Below, piece by piece: positions 41,266 through 50,404 of a DNA stretch of 64,000 bases. The first letter of the stretch is position 1. Each line of letters begins with the position of its first letter. A program made the translations under genes and the position numbers. The DNA is taken from positions 124,001 through 188,000 of the forward strand of contig NZ_SMZK01000003.1 in NCBI RefSeq assembly GCF_005938085.1, in the 5' to 3' direction. The DNA is from Haloterrigena sp. H1 (lineage in GTDB: Archaea > Halobacteriota > Halobacteria > Halobacteriales > Natrialbaceae). The notes beneath the pieces are model-generated. The model had not been told where the DNA came from. It made no database searches and saw only the letters and a program-made list of their open reading frames with translations.

Positions 41266-42978
41266 TCAGCGCAGCGCCTCGAGATCGAACTCGAAGGCAG
41301 AGACCGGCACCTCGAGATCGTGTTCGACCAGCACCTTCGGATGGACCTCGCCGATCACGCCGACTTCTTCGCCGTCGATGACGACAGCAGCGGTGCGACC
41401 GGAAATGAACGTCGGGTGGTCGGTCGGCGGCGTCTCGAGATCGACATCGAAGTCGCGCGCGAGCGCCTGCAGGCGGGCCTTGGCGTCCTCGTAGCCGGCG
41501 TCGTGGCTGGCGAGGACGGCCCCGACGCGACGACCCTCCGTGACGCCGGTGTTTTCACCCTCGTCGATCTCGGCCGCGAAGCCGATCTCGGCGAGGTCCT
41601 GCGGGTACGCGCGGTGGGTGTTGCGCTCTAAGACCATCAACAGCGACGGCATGACCCACGTCCGGAGCATGGTGAAGTCCTCGCTGTAGGGCTCTTTGAT
41701 CGTCGCGGATTCGCCGGCGCCGTAGACGTCCACGCCCGGCTCGATATCGAGGCGGTCGTAGTTTTCGCCCTCGCTGATCATGTGGAAGTTCAGGAGGTCC
41801 TCGAAGCCCAGCCCGACGAGGCCCTCGCGGACCGCGCGCTCGAGGCGGGAGCGTTCGTGGCGACCGCCGACGGTTCCCACGTCGGGGTACCGTGGCTCGA
41901 GATCGTTGAAGCCGTAGGCGCGCCCGAGGTCGTCGATGATGTCGAGCGGGTGAAGCACGTCGACGCGGTAGGGCGGGATCGTCACCTCGTAGACGAGGTC
42001 GCCGTCCTCATTTTGTTCTTTCTCTGCCTCGAGTCCCGACCGTTCGGCGAGGTCGATCACCTCGTCGGGGTCGAACCCGATCCCGAGGATCGTCTCGATG
42101 CGGTCGTGGGCGACCGTCTTCGTCTTGGTCGAGAGATCGGGGCGGACGAGTTCGTGGTCGGGGTATTCGACGGTGACTTCCTCGAGCGTGGCTCCGCGTG
42201 CCGCGAGCGCGTAGCAGACGATGTTGAGCATCTTGTCGATCGTCCACTGGTCGGTGCCGGTCATCTCGACGAACAGATCACGCGAGTCCGTCGAGACCTC
42301 GGTCCGACGGCCGTTGATGACCGGCGGGAACGAGAACAGCCCGATGTCGTCGTAGATCGCGGGGTAGCGCTCGTACTCGCTGACGAGATCGGCGTAGGTC
42401 TGACCCGTCTGGTGGGTCTCGAGTACCTCCGCAGGTGTCATCTCCGCGTCGGAATCGAGGGGCACGAACCGATCGCCGTCGGGTTCGACGCCGACGTACT
42501 CGATCGTGGGGTTGCCCTCCGTCGCGGCGCTGCCCTTGAGCATCGTCAGGTCGTGAATCCCGATCGCGCCTTTCGCACGCTTGCGGCCCATCGTCGCGTG
42601 GAGTTTCTCCTGCAGTTGGATGAGCGACTCGAGGGCCTCCTCGTCGAGATCCACGTCGCGGATCACCGCGCCCGTGACGTAGGGGCGCTCGTCGGGGACC
42701 GACTCGTCCACTTCAATTGTCCAGTCCGCCGAGTTCGGCGAGGGAACGTGGATCCCTCGCGCGTCGCCGTACTGGTAGCGCATCGAGCGGGCGACGCCCT
42801 CGACCGACAGCCGGTCGAGTCGGTCGGGCGCGAACTCGAGTTCGAACGCCCCCTCCTCGGTGCGGCCCTCGAACTCGAGGCCGAGGCCGAACAGGTCCTC
42901 CTTCAGCTCCTCGTCGTCTTTCTCCTCGTGGCCGGTCAGGTCGCGCAGTTCGTCGGGGTCGATATCGACCGTGGGCAT
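41266..42978 (-). CDS. pheT: Phenylalanyl-tRNA synthetase beta subunit
   Basis: 570 residues, the archaeal length. It carries the B1 domain (PTVDIDPDELRDLTG), the B3/B4 editing region with RPYVTGAVIRDVDLDEEALESL, the B5 domain near residue 270 (GATLEEVTVEYPD), and the inactive catalytic-like module with MLRTWVMPSLLMVLERNTHR and EIGFAAEIDEGE. The ATG overlaps the stop of pheS by one base (TGATG), so the subunits are translationally coupled and assemble as an alpha2-beta2 tetramer. An inverted repeat behind the AbrB-like gene separates it from that gene. Confidence 0.97.
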   Translation of the reverse strand: MPTVDIDPDELRDLTGHEEKDDEELKEDLFGLGLEFEGRTEEGAFELEFAPDRLDRLSVEGVARSMRYQYGDARGIHVPSPNSADWTIEVDESVPDERPYVTGAVIRDVDLDEEALESLIQLQEKLHATMGRKRAKGAIGIHDLTMLKGSAATEGNPTIEYVGVEPDGDRFVPLDSDAEMTPAEVLETHQTGQTYADLVSEYERYPAIYDDIGLFSFPPVINGRRTEVSTDSRDLFVEMTGTDQWTIDKMLNIVCYALAARGATLEEVTVEYPDHELVRPDLSTKTKTVAHDRIETILGIGFDPDEVIDLAERSGLEAEKEQNEDGDLVYEVTIPPYRVDVLHPLDIIDDLGRAYGFNDLEPRYPDVGTVGGRHERSRLERAVREGLVGLGFEDLLNFHMISEGENYDRLDIEPGVDVYGAGESATIKEPYSEDFTMLRTWVMPSLLMVLERNTHRAYPQDLAEIGFAAEIDEGENTGVTEGRRVGAVLASHDAGYEDAKARLQALARDFDVDLETPPTDHPTFISGRTAAVVIDGEEVGVIGEVHPKVLVEHDLEVPVSAFEFDLEALR

Positions 42979-44504
42979 CAGTAGGTCACCTCCGTCTCGC
43001 GCAGCAGTTCCAGGTCACACAGCGTCCCGTGGATGTCCCGGATGTCCTCGAAGCCGTACATCAGCATGAGCAGTCGCTCGAGCGCGAGTCCCCAGGCCAT
43101 CACGTCACACTCCACACCGAGAGGTTCTAACATCTCCTCGCGGAAGATGCCCGAGTTGCCGATCTCGACGAGTTCGCCGGTCGTCGGATGGGTGCCGAAC
43201 AGCTCGAAACTCGGCTCCGTGTAGGGGTTGTAGTGGGGCTTGAACTGGATGTCCGTGATGCCGAACTGGGAGTAGAACTCTTCGAAGGTGCCCATCAGAT
43301 CGCGCACCGAGAGGTCTTCGGCCATCACCCAGCCCTCGATCTGGAAGAACTCGAGGAGGTGGGTCGGATCGAGCGTGTCGTTGCGATACACTTTCTCGAC
43401 GCTGAAATAGCGCTGTGGTGGTTCGAGCTCGCCGATCTCCTCGCCGGAGAGGTACCGTGTCGATAGCGAGGTGGTGTGGCCGCGCAGGGCCAGCGCCCGC
43501 GCGAAGTCCTCGTCCCACGGCGAGTGGTAGCCTTCGCCGTCCGGGCCGACGCCTTCCTTGTGCGCGCGCTCGACGCGGTCGACGAGGTCTTCGGGAAGAT
43601 CATCGATGTGGGTCGGCTGCTCCAAGGCGAACCGGTCCCAGTGGGTCCGCGCCGGGTGGTCTTGAGGCATGAACAGACAGTCGTTGATCCAGAAGTCCGC
43701 GTCGACGTGGGGGCCTTCCATCTCCTGGAAGCCCATCCCCACGAGGACGTCCTTGACGCGCTCGGCGGTCTGGCGCAGGATGTGGACCTTGCCGCCGTCG
43801 AACCGCTCGGCGTCTGCCTCGACGTTGTACTCGGCGAACTCGACGTCCTCCCACTCGCCGCTGGTCAGGAGTTCGGGGGTGACCTGACCGACCGTCTCGG
43901 CGGTCTCGATCCCTGCCATCAGCTCCGTGACGGCGAGTTCGGTCAGCGTTACCTCACGGACCGTCGACTCGTGGCGTTCGAGCAGGCCACGTCGCTCGAG
44001 GTGATCCAACGTGTCCGCGTCGATATCGACGCTGTCGACCGGCGCATCGTCGACGTCGGCGAGTTCCGCAAGCGCGTTCGCCTCTGTGTCGGCCGCCGGA
44101 TCGGCGTCGGCGTCGGCCGTGATCTCGCCGCTATCGATGACGCCGTAGCCCTTGCGCGCGTAGTTCGAGAGTGCGATATCGACCGCACCGCCCTCGAGCC
44201 CCGACGCGCCGATAACCTGCCCCATCGAGACGGGCTCGTCGTCGGCACCGGCCTCGAGGGCGGCCTCGTAGAGCCGGACCTCGGGGAGTGTCTCGTCTGC
44301 GTACTCGCGTCCCTCGTCGGTGAGCGCGACCGTTTCGTCGACGCGTTCGCTGACGGCGACTAATCCTTCGTCCTCGAGTTCGAAGACGGCCCCGGTGACG
44401 GTTTCGGGGGGGAGATCGGTCGCCGCGGCGAGGGCGTCGACGGACGTTGCCTCGTCCGCACTCGCGGCCTCGAGGACCGCGACCTGTTGTGCTGGAAGTT
44501 GCAT
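42978..44504 (-). CDS. pheS: Phenylalanyl-tRNA synthetase alpha subunit
   Basis: 508 residues. The first 200 are winged-helix modules typical of archaeal/eukaryotic PheS (MQLPAQQVAVLEAASADE, LSNYARKGYGVIDSGEI). The catalytic core has motif 1 with MGFQEMEGPHVDADFWINDC, motif 2 RYFSVEKVYRNDTLDPTHL and motif 3 VMAWGLALERLLMLMYG. Motif 2 and 3 arginines are present. It is the first gene of the pheS-pheT unit. The 286 bp upstream show only short inverted words. Confidence 0.97.
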   Translation of the reverse strand: MQLPAQQVAVLEAASADEATSVDALAAATDLPPETVTGAVFELEDEGLVAVSERVDETVALTDEGREYADETLPEVRLYEAALEAGADDEPVSMGQVIGASGLEGGAVDIALSNYARKGYGVIDSGEITADADADPAADTEANALAELADVDDAPVDSVDIDADTLDHLERRGLLERHESTVREVTLTELAVTELMAGIETAETVGQVTPELLTSGEWEDVEFAEYNVEADAERFDGGKVHILRQTAERVKDVLVGMGFQEMEGPHVDADFWINDCLFMPQDHPARTHWDRFALEQPTHIDDLPEDLVDRVERAHKEGVGPDGEGYHSPWDEDFARALALRGHTTSLSTRYLSGEEIGELEPPQRYFSVEKVYRNDTLDPTHLLEFFQIEGWVMAEDLSVRDLMGTFEEFYSQFGITDIQFKPHYNPYTEPSFELFGTHPTTGELVEIGNSGIFREEMLEPLGVECDVMAWGLALERLLMLMYGFEDIRDIHGTLCDLELLRETEVTY

Positions 44505-44790
44505 TCGCTTGTTTGGATGGCTGCGTGTCGGTCAGTTAGCGGTTCCGATACTGCCCCGGGGTGATCCCGGCAGCGGCGTCGAACGGTCGGTTTCGCCGCG
44601 TGCGTCCGGTGTGGACGCACGCAGATCCACCGGCCCGGCTCACCGGGCGAAAACGAAGTCGAATCCCGTGTGCGGTCGCTGTGGCTGGCTGCTGACACCG
44701 GCACGCTCGTGGGATTCGAGTGCCATATCCGGGATGATTCGCGAGCGGGCTAAAAGCGTTGTGATACGCGTCATCACAGCACGGTGTGCG

Positions 44791-46035
44791 TTACCCGTTG
44801 GAGACGCGCGTCGTCTCGAGCGAGCCAGTATCGACCCACTCGAAGCCCTCCTCCTCGGCAGTTGCCGTCGCGTCGGGGATCGCCGCAGGATCGAACTCCT
44901 CGGTAAACTCGATGCGGACCTCCTCGGATTCGGTAGCCGGCAATTCAGGCAAGAAATCGTCGTCCTCGAGTAGCCCCCGAACCGAGACGGTCCCGCCGGC
45001 GTCGAGTGCGGCCCCGAGCGCACGATAGCGGTCGTCGTCGGACCCGCAGTCGACAGCCGTCCCGAACGAGTCGTTCGTGACACGTGTCGTCTGGCTGGAT
45101 CCCGAGAGCGTGCCGAAATCGTCGGTAGCCGTCGATCGACTGTTCCGACTCGAGTCCGTAGACCACGTCGGTGTGGAGTCATCCGCTGAGTTGTCGTCAA
45201 CGTTATTTCGGTTTCGCGAGCGTGCGGGCGTCCCTCGCAGTTCGAAGCCGTCGATCTCGCTCGCGCCGCTAGACGCTGACGCCGCGTCCGTACCAGTCGA
45301 CGGTTCCGCTTCGTCGATGAGCGATTCGACGCCGTCGTGTTGCATAGCCGTGTCCGTTCTTCGGGTATCGTGCTCGAGTGCCCACTCTGGCCACGGTTCG
45401 CCGTCTCCCGACTCGATCGCGTCGTCAGGCTTCGCATCGGGGACGTACGCCGCGAGGCCGTGGTCGGGACACAGCGGCTGATCGGCCACGTCGATTCGCG
45501 GGCCATAGTGATCGCGGAGCCGCTTGAGTTCGGTTTCGTCGGTCAGGGCAGCCCGCCAGCGATCGATGCCGGCCGAAAGGAGGACGAACCGCGCGTCGGT
45601 TCCCGTGAAGATGGCGTCGTTGATCGCCCACAGGACGGCCGGGAGGTTGTCGGTTCCAAGCGGGGTGTCGGGATACGTGACGGTCGTCTCACGCCGTCGA
45701 TCGTGGTGATCGGTCGCGGTGAGAGCCAATCCGTCAGGAGTGTGAGAGACGGACAGCGACCAGCCGATGGCCTCGAAAGCGGCGACGAGTTCGCGCTCGA
45801 GGTCGACCGTCGAGTACCGGGCTGGGCAGGCGAGCCCGCGGTCGCTTCGGGTGATGGTCCGGCGCAACACCGTCGTTCGGTCGACACCTGCCGCGAGCGT
45901 GTCGGCAAGCGCCGCCTCGAGAGAGCTATCGCTGGCCGGTGCATGCTCGAGGTCCGCCAGTGTGACGCCGAACGCACCGAGAACGTCAGCGGAGACCCAG
46001 AGGTCGTCGTCCGACGGGCGGAGGGACCGACCCAT
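44791..46035 (-). CDS. Conserved haloarchaeal protein of unknown function, 414 aa
   Basis: Residues 1-190 look folded (alternating strands and helices, e.g. YSTVDLERELVAAFEAIGWSL and LPAVLWAINDAIFTGTDARFVLLSAG). From about 230 to 325 the chain is a Ser/Asp/Thr-rich disordered linker. A C-terminal piece (about 325-414) has a second folded part, RALGAALDAGGTVSVRGLL ... EEVRIEFTEEFDP. I recognise neither domain. It sits between pheS and trpS on the same strand, and the neighbourhood of tRNA charging genes suggests translation as a setting, but not a function. Confidence 0.8.
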   Translation of the reverse strand: MGRSLRPSDDDLWVSADVLGAFGVTLADLEHAPASDSSLEAALADTLAAGVDRTTVLRRTITRSDRGLACPARYSTVDLERELVAAFEAIGWSLSVSHTPDGLALTATDHHDRRRETTVTYPDTPLGTDNLPAVLWAINDAIFTGTDARFVLLSAGIDRWRAALTDETELKRLRDHYGPRIDVADQPLCPDHGLAAYVPDAKPDDAIESGDGEPWPEWALEHDTRRTDTAMQHDGVESLIDEAEPSTGTDAASASSGASEIDGFELRGTPARSRNRNNVDDNSADDSTPTWSTDSSRNSRSTATDDFGTLSGSSQTTRVTNDSFGTAVDCGSDDDRYRALGAALDAGGTVSVRGLLEDDDFLPELPATESEEVRIEFTEEFDPAAIPDATATAEEEGFEWVDTGSLETTRVSNG

Positions 46036-46173
46036 CAGTACTGCTTCGTTTCACGAACAACCGTATATAGCTTCGTCAGACATCAAGTCCCGTCCTCGTT
46101 CGCGCCCGAAACTCGGTCGCACGCACGGTAGGTGGTGCCACGACCGGGCGGAAACCGCGTGTGGATCGCCCTG

Positions 46174-47754
46174 CTAGCGACGCCGTGGCGACTCGAGTTC
46201 GATGTCGACGTCTGCGAGCAGGTCCTCGACTTCGTCGCGTTTCTCCTGGTGGTCCTCGAGGAACTCTCGCATCAACTGTGCCGCCTGTTCCTTGCAGTCG
46301 CCACAGAGGCGCTCGCCGCCGACACATTCGTCGTAGACGCGTTTGGCGAACTCGTCGTCGTCGCCGGACAGCAGATAGGCGTAGAGTTCGTAGACGGGGC
46401 ACTCGTCGGCCTTTCCGCCTTTCTCGCGCTGTTCCTCGGCGGTCTCGCGGCCGCCGGTGGTCGCCGCCTTGACCTTGTCGTAGCCGTCCTGAGGATCGTC
46501 AAGCAGCGAGATGTGGGAGGCAGGGATCGAGGAGGACATCTTGCCGCCGGTCAGGCCGGTCATGAAGCGGTGATAGATCGACGACGGTGGCTGGAAACCG
46601 TAGCCGCCAGTGTCGACTTCGACCTGACGGGCGAGTTCTTCGGCCTCGGCGAGGTCGATCTCGAAGGCGTCGACGTGGTTCTCGTAGACTCGCTTTTCGC
46701 CGTCGATGGCGTCGATGAGCGCGTCGAACGCCTCGTCGGTCGCCCGTCGATCGAAAAAGCGCGTACGCGGTCGGATCGGCTCCATGCCGGCTTCGTTCAA
46801 CTTCGTCAGGACCGAATCGAGCACGTCGGCACCGATGTCGAGGTCCGATAGCGGCGTCCCCTCGAGCTCCTCGGCGACGTGGACACACCGGAGCGTGTCG
46901 TCGTCGAACTCGGCAGGCTCGAGTCGCTCGTAGAAGTCGGCGACCAGACCCCGTTCGTCGGGCTCGAGTTCGAAGCTGGCGTAGGCCTCGCTCACCTTGA
47001 AAAAGCGCATCCGTTCGGCCAGGTCGCGGGCCAGCCGGACGTGGGGGTCCTGGTCGGGGCCGACGGGGATAACCGTGGGTTTGGGCTCCTCGAGTTGCGG
47101 GTAGAGGATGTCGGCCATCTGGGTGACGACCGACTGCATGTGCGAGACGTCGGTTTCGCCGTCGAAGCCGTAGATCGCCTGCAGCTCAGAGAAGTTGGCC
47201 TCCGCGCCGAGTTCGAACGCCAGATCCTGCAGTTCGCGGTTTTCCGACTGGCGGTAGAGTTCTCCCTCCTCGGGGTCGAAGCCGAGCGCGAGCAGCGAGA
47301 GCAGGTAGTCGCGCGCGTGTTCGTCGATTTCCTCCCAGCTCATTCCGCGGGCCGAATTGGCCTCGAGGTCGGCGATCAGGGCGTAGGCGTCGGCCCCCTG
47401 TTGCTGGTGCCAGATGATCTCGTCGAAGACCAGCTTGTGGCCGATGTGCGGATCGCCGGTCGGCATAAAGCCCGAGAGGACGGCCGCGGGCTCGTCGTTT
47501 TGTAGCGCCTCGGCGACCGGGCGATAGTCCCGGTGACCGAAAATGACGCCCCGTCGCATCAGATAGTGCGGGTTCGGTACCTCCTCGAGTACTTCGTCGA
47601 ACTCCTCGATCCCGAACTCCTCGAACAGCTTGCGGTAGTCGGAGACGCTCGAGGATCCCCAGGGGTCCAGCGCAACGTCATCGGCTCCAGCGGCCCCTCC
47701 GTCAGTCAGCGGTTCCCCTGACTCGGACTCCTCGAGTGGGTCGTCTCCGGTCAT
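46174..47754 (-). CDS. trpS: Tryptophanyl-tRNA synthetase
   Basis: 526 residues. The HIGH-type motif is GFMPTGDPHIGHKLVFDE near 97-114, QQGADAYALIADLEANSA follows, and the second signature is GGKMSSSIPASHISLLDD near 375. The protein is of the archaeal/eukaryotic type with an acidic, low-complexity first 40 residues (GEPLTDGGAAGADD), and the long C-terminal tail contains GGERLCGDCKEQAAQLMREF. It charges tRNA-Trp, whose archaeal precursor carries an intron removed by the endonuclease encoded two genes upstream. Confidence 0.96.
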   Translation of the reverse strand: MTGDDPLEESESGEPLTDGGAAGADDVALDPWGSSSVSDYRKLFEEFGIEEFDEVLEEVPNPHYLMRRGVIFGHRDYRPVAEALQNDEPAAVLSGFMPTGDPHIGHKLVFDEIIWHQQQGADAYALIADLEANSARGMSWEEIDEHARDYLLSLLALGFDPEEGELYRQSENRELQDLAFELGAEANFSELQAIYGFDGETDVSHMQSVVTQMADILYPQLEEPKPTVIPVGPDQDPHVRLARDLAERMRFFKVSEAYASFELEPDERGLVADFYERLEPAEFDDDTLRCVHVAEELEGTPLSDLDIGADVLDSVLTKLNEAGMEPIRPRTRFFDRRATDEAFDALIDAIDGEKRVYENHVDAFEIDLAEAEELARQVEVDTGGYGFQPPSSIYHRFMTGLTGGKMSSSIPASHISLLDDPQDGYDKVKAATTGGRETAEEQREKGGKADECPVYELYAYLLSGDDDEFAKRVYDECVGGERLCGDCKEQAAQLMREFLEDHQEKRDEVEDLLADVDIELESPRRR

Positions 47755-47819
47755 TACCCGGGTTTGGCTCGGCAGCGCGCAAAAGCCTTCGGCTTCGGTC
47801 CTGGTCGTGGCCCACTAAC

Positions 47820-48971
47820 CTACGGCTCGGGCGGCCGCTCGGCTGCCGCCCGCAACGCCGCGAGGCGGTCCGACTCGACGCCGGCGAGGACGACCCCCGC
47901 GAAGACGGACTCACCGTCGGGTCGCGGCGCGTCACCGCCGAGGACGCCCGCCCCATCGAGTGCCGACTCGAGGGTTTGCCGACCCCCGGCGATCGCCTGA
48001 CGGTTGAGCCACACCGGCGGCCCGCCGACAACCAGCAGGCCGCGTGCGGCCGTTTCAGGGTCACACTCGAGGGTGAGTTTGCCGCGAATCCCCTTCCTGA
48101 CCACGGTCTCGATGGCGCTGACTGCTTCACTCGTCTCGACGTCGGGCGACGACGAGAAGAGTCCGAGGCCAAAGCGCGAGCCGCCCGTTTCGACAGCCTG
48201 CTCGTCGTAGCCGAGCGTGACGATGGCCGACTGGTCGCCGACGATCCGCCGAACGTCGCTCGCGTCGATGACGGTCTGGGCGACTGCCCCGTCCGACCGC
48301 TCGCCGGCAGCGAAGACGGCCTCGACTCGCGTCGCCAGTTCGCGGTTACAGCGGTCGCGAGCGTCAGCGAGCGTTTCGCCGGGGCGGAGCCACGCCTCGT
48401 TGTCGAAACAGATGATGGCGCTTGCGATCCCGTCGAGTCGCTCGAGGGTGGCGACCGCGTTCGTCGCTGCGTTCGGTCGCGGTGGCGTCTCGTCGGCAGC
48501 GGTCTGATTTCGCTTACGGCGTCCCGGGCCCGACCCCGAGGTGGCGGCCGTCGCGTCGAACTCGCGATCGGCCGGCAGCGTCGCGAGGACGGAGACCGGC
48601 ACGTCGGCGCGCTGCTGGAGTGCCGCGACGAGTGCGGGGGCCGTTCCGCCGCCGGTCGCCCCGCCGAGGCCGACCGCGACGAGAACCGCGTCGGCCGTCG
48701 GAGCGTCTCGATCACGCCGCTCGAGCAGGTCGTCGGCGGACTCCTGGCCGAGTGTCAGACCCCGCTCGAGATCGCCCTCGAGTCCGCCGTCACCGGCGGG
48801 GCCGTACTGGACGCAGTGTGACTCGGGGACGACGGTTCGGTTCAGGGCCGCTTCGTCGGTGTCGAAAACCGTGACATCGGTGAGAAACGAATGCTCTGCC
48901 GGCTCCGCCGCACGGATCGCGTCGGCGATCCGACAGCCTGCGCCGCCGACGCCGAGTACCTCGAGTTGCAT
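47820..48971 (-). CDS. Divergent tubulin/FtsZ superfamily GTPase
   Basis: 383 residues. The N-terminal LEVLGVGGAGCRIADAIRAA matches the first nucleotide loop of FtsZ/CetZ, and the tubulin signature is GLGGATGGGTAPALVAAL near 100-117 (GGxTGGGTxP). A Ser/Gly/Arg/Thr-rich insert (about 140-170) sits where FtsZ has the strand before T6; IICFDNEAWLRPGETLADARDRCNREL contains the ribose-contacting Asn region. I see no NxDxxD T7 motif, so self-stimulated GTP hydrolysis between subunits may be lost. It is neither canonical FtsZ1/2 nor CetZ. It lies between trpS and endA; function unknown. Confidence 0.85.
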   Translation of the reverse strand: MQLEVLGVGGAGCRIADAIRAAEPAEHSFLTDVTVFDTDEAALNRTVVPESHCVQYGPAGDGGLEGDLERGLTLGQESADDLLERRDRDAPTADAVLVAVGLGGATGGGTAPALVAALQQRADVPVSVLATLPADREFDATAATSGSGPGRRKRNQTAADETPPRPNAATNAVATLERLDGIASAIICFDNEAWLRPGETLADARDRCNRELATRVEAVFAAGERSDGAVAQTVIDASDVRRIVGDQSAIVTLGYDEQAVETGGSRFGLGLFSSSPDVETSEAVSAIETVVRKGIRGKLTLECDPETAARGLLVVGGPPVWLNRQAIAGGRQTLESALDGAGVLGGDAPRPDGESVFAGVVLAGVESDRLAALRAAAERPPEP

Positions 48972-49070
48972 GGTGCGATCCTCGTCCGTCGGGGCTTTCA
49001 GGGTACCTGTTTGCCGGCGGGTACACGCGACAGGGAAGGTGTCTGTCGCGTCGACGTGCAACGGGCAGTT

Positions 49071-50129
49071 TCAGGGCGTCAGCCGCTCGATCGACCACCA
49101 CTCGGTCGTTGCCTCGGCGTCGTCCACCAACGCGAACACCATCGTCTTCCGGACGCCGTGGGCGAGCCGAACGTCGAGTGCCAGATCGCGCGGTTCGAAG
49201 ACGTAGTCGGCCGGATGCACCCGTACGAGCAACTCGGAGTGACCCAGGTTTTCGACGGACTCGACGTCGGCGTAGGTTCGAAAGTCCGCGCCGAACTTGT
49301 AGCCCGTCTTGGGGACGACGTTGCGGTCCCGAAGTTCGGTGTAGACGGTCAGCCGCCGATCGAACCGCTCGCCTTCGACCTCGCGGCCCCGCTCGCGGAC
49401 CGTTTCGGGATCGAGGTCGATCGCCCCACGTTCGGCGAGATACGCCGCCTCGAGCAACGAACACTGCAGCGTCGGCTCGTCGTACTCCCGTCCCTCGAGC
49501 GGCTGGCCGTAGAACGTCTGCTCGTAGAGCTCGAGTGGCGGCTCCCAGACGACGACCCGGTCGGCGAGCAAGTCGGCCGCACAGTTGTCAGGAAGCGTCG
49601 CGTCGGTGCCGGAGGTCCCGGTCGGGTCGCGACGATCGACTTCGAAGTAGGTAATCTCGCTTTCCTCGTCGACGACCGCCAGCATGCCCGCTCTAAGTTC
49701 GCTGGCGGGAACGTCGGTTCGCTCGCCGATGACCCGCAGGGCGTACTCGATCTCGCCGTCACGTGGCCCCTTGCCGCGCGGGAAGACCGCGAAGTCGGCC
49801 TCATCGCCGGGCGAGTTCGGCACCCACGGCTCGGCAGCCGGCGAGAGATAGAAGCCACGCGAGCGCAAGTCCGCATAGACCAGAAACCGCACGTCGAAGT
49901 TCTCGCCGGGCTCGCGCGCGACGAACTCTCGAAAGGAGAGTCGCTCACCACGTTCGTCGACCACCGCCTCGAGATCGCCCCGATACAGCAGGTGGGCCGC
50001 CTCGACGGGTGCGAGGGCGATTTCGTTGCCCTCGAGTGGATAGCCATACCCCCGCGAGTCGTGATACCGCTGGCGCGCGTCGCCGCCAACATGGACGACG
50101 CCATCCTCGAACCGCCCCTCGAGTGTCAT
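49071..50129 (-). CDS. endA: tRNA-splicing endonuclease
   Basis: 352 residues: two similar halves (each starting with a GVVHV- or RVVVWEPPLELYEQTFYGQPL-like N-terminal domain), as in the fused homodimer-type archaeal enzyme. The C-terminal catalytic half keeps the triad as Tyr in KTGYKFGADFRTY near 290, His in GHSELLVRVHPADY near 310 and Lys in GVRKTMVFA near 335; the first half lacks it. It cuts bulge-helix-bulge motifs in pre-tRNA and pre-rRNA, including the stems flanking the rRNAs at 2.2-7.2 kb here. I use the ATG at 50129. Confidence 0.93.
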   Translation of the reverse strand: MTLEGRFEDGVVHVGGDARQRYHDSRGYGYPLEGNEIALAPVEAAHLLYRGDLEAVVDERGERLSFREFVAREPGENFDVRFLVYADLRSRGFYLSPAAEPWVPNSPGDEADFAVFPRGKGPRDGEIEYALRVIGERTDVPASELRAGMLAVVDEESEITYFEVDRRDPTGTSGTDATLPDNCAADLLADRVVVWEPPLELYEQTFYGQPLEGREYDEPTLQCSLLEAAYLAERGAIDLDPETVRERGREVEGERFDRRLTVYTELRDRNVVPKTGYKFGADFRTYADVESVENLGHSELLVRVHPADYVFEPRDLALDVRLAHGVRKTMVFALVDDAEATTEWWSIERLTP

Positions 50130-50320
50130 AGCGGGTGTTGGGCGGCCGCGACTAAGGGGCTGCGGATCGATTCCTATCCGTAAGTGGCTATCGGGTGTCC
50201 GTTTCGGATACATCCCTCCGAAAGCCCCTGGCACGCTCAGCTCCCACGACTCGCTGTGGTCCTCGTTCGCTCGCGGTGCTCGCTCACTGCGGTCCTTGTG
50301 TCGTCGGGGTTCGCCGAGCG

Positions 50321-50345
50321 CGCCAGCCCCTTTCAGTCCCACCCA
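50321..50345. repeat. Haloarchaeal ggggctggcgc/ttcagtcccacc element
   Basis: The words cagcccctttcagtcccacc (with gggtgggactgaaagggg on the other strand) stand next to strings of cgctcgc- and gttcgctcgcgg-like repeats (50232-50320). I recall this combination as a recurrent intergenic piece of haloarchaeal genomes; whether it is so here needs a whole-genome count. It does not look coding. Confidence 0.35.
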
Positions 50346-50404
50346 CCGCAGCGGCGGCTGGCCGGGGGCTATCGCATAGTGGCTGGTCCAGTATCGATTG
50401 GTGA

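Noticed and set aside
41782..42984. 400-codon plus-strand frame opposite pheT
   Set aside because: Shadow of pheT; real domains and coupling to pheS lie on the minus strand.
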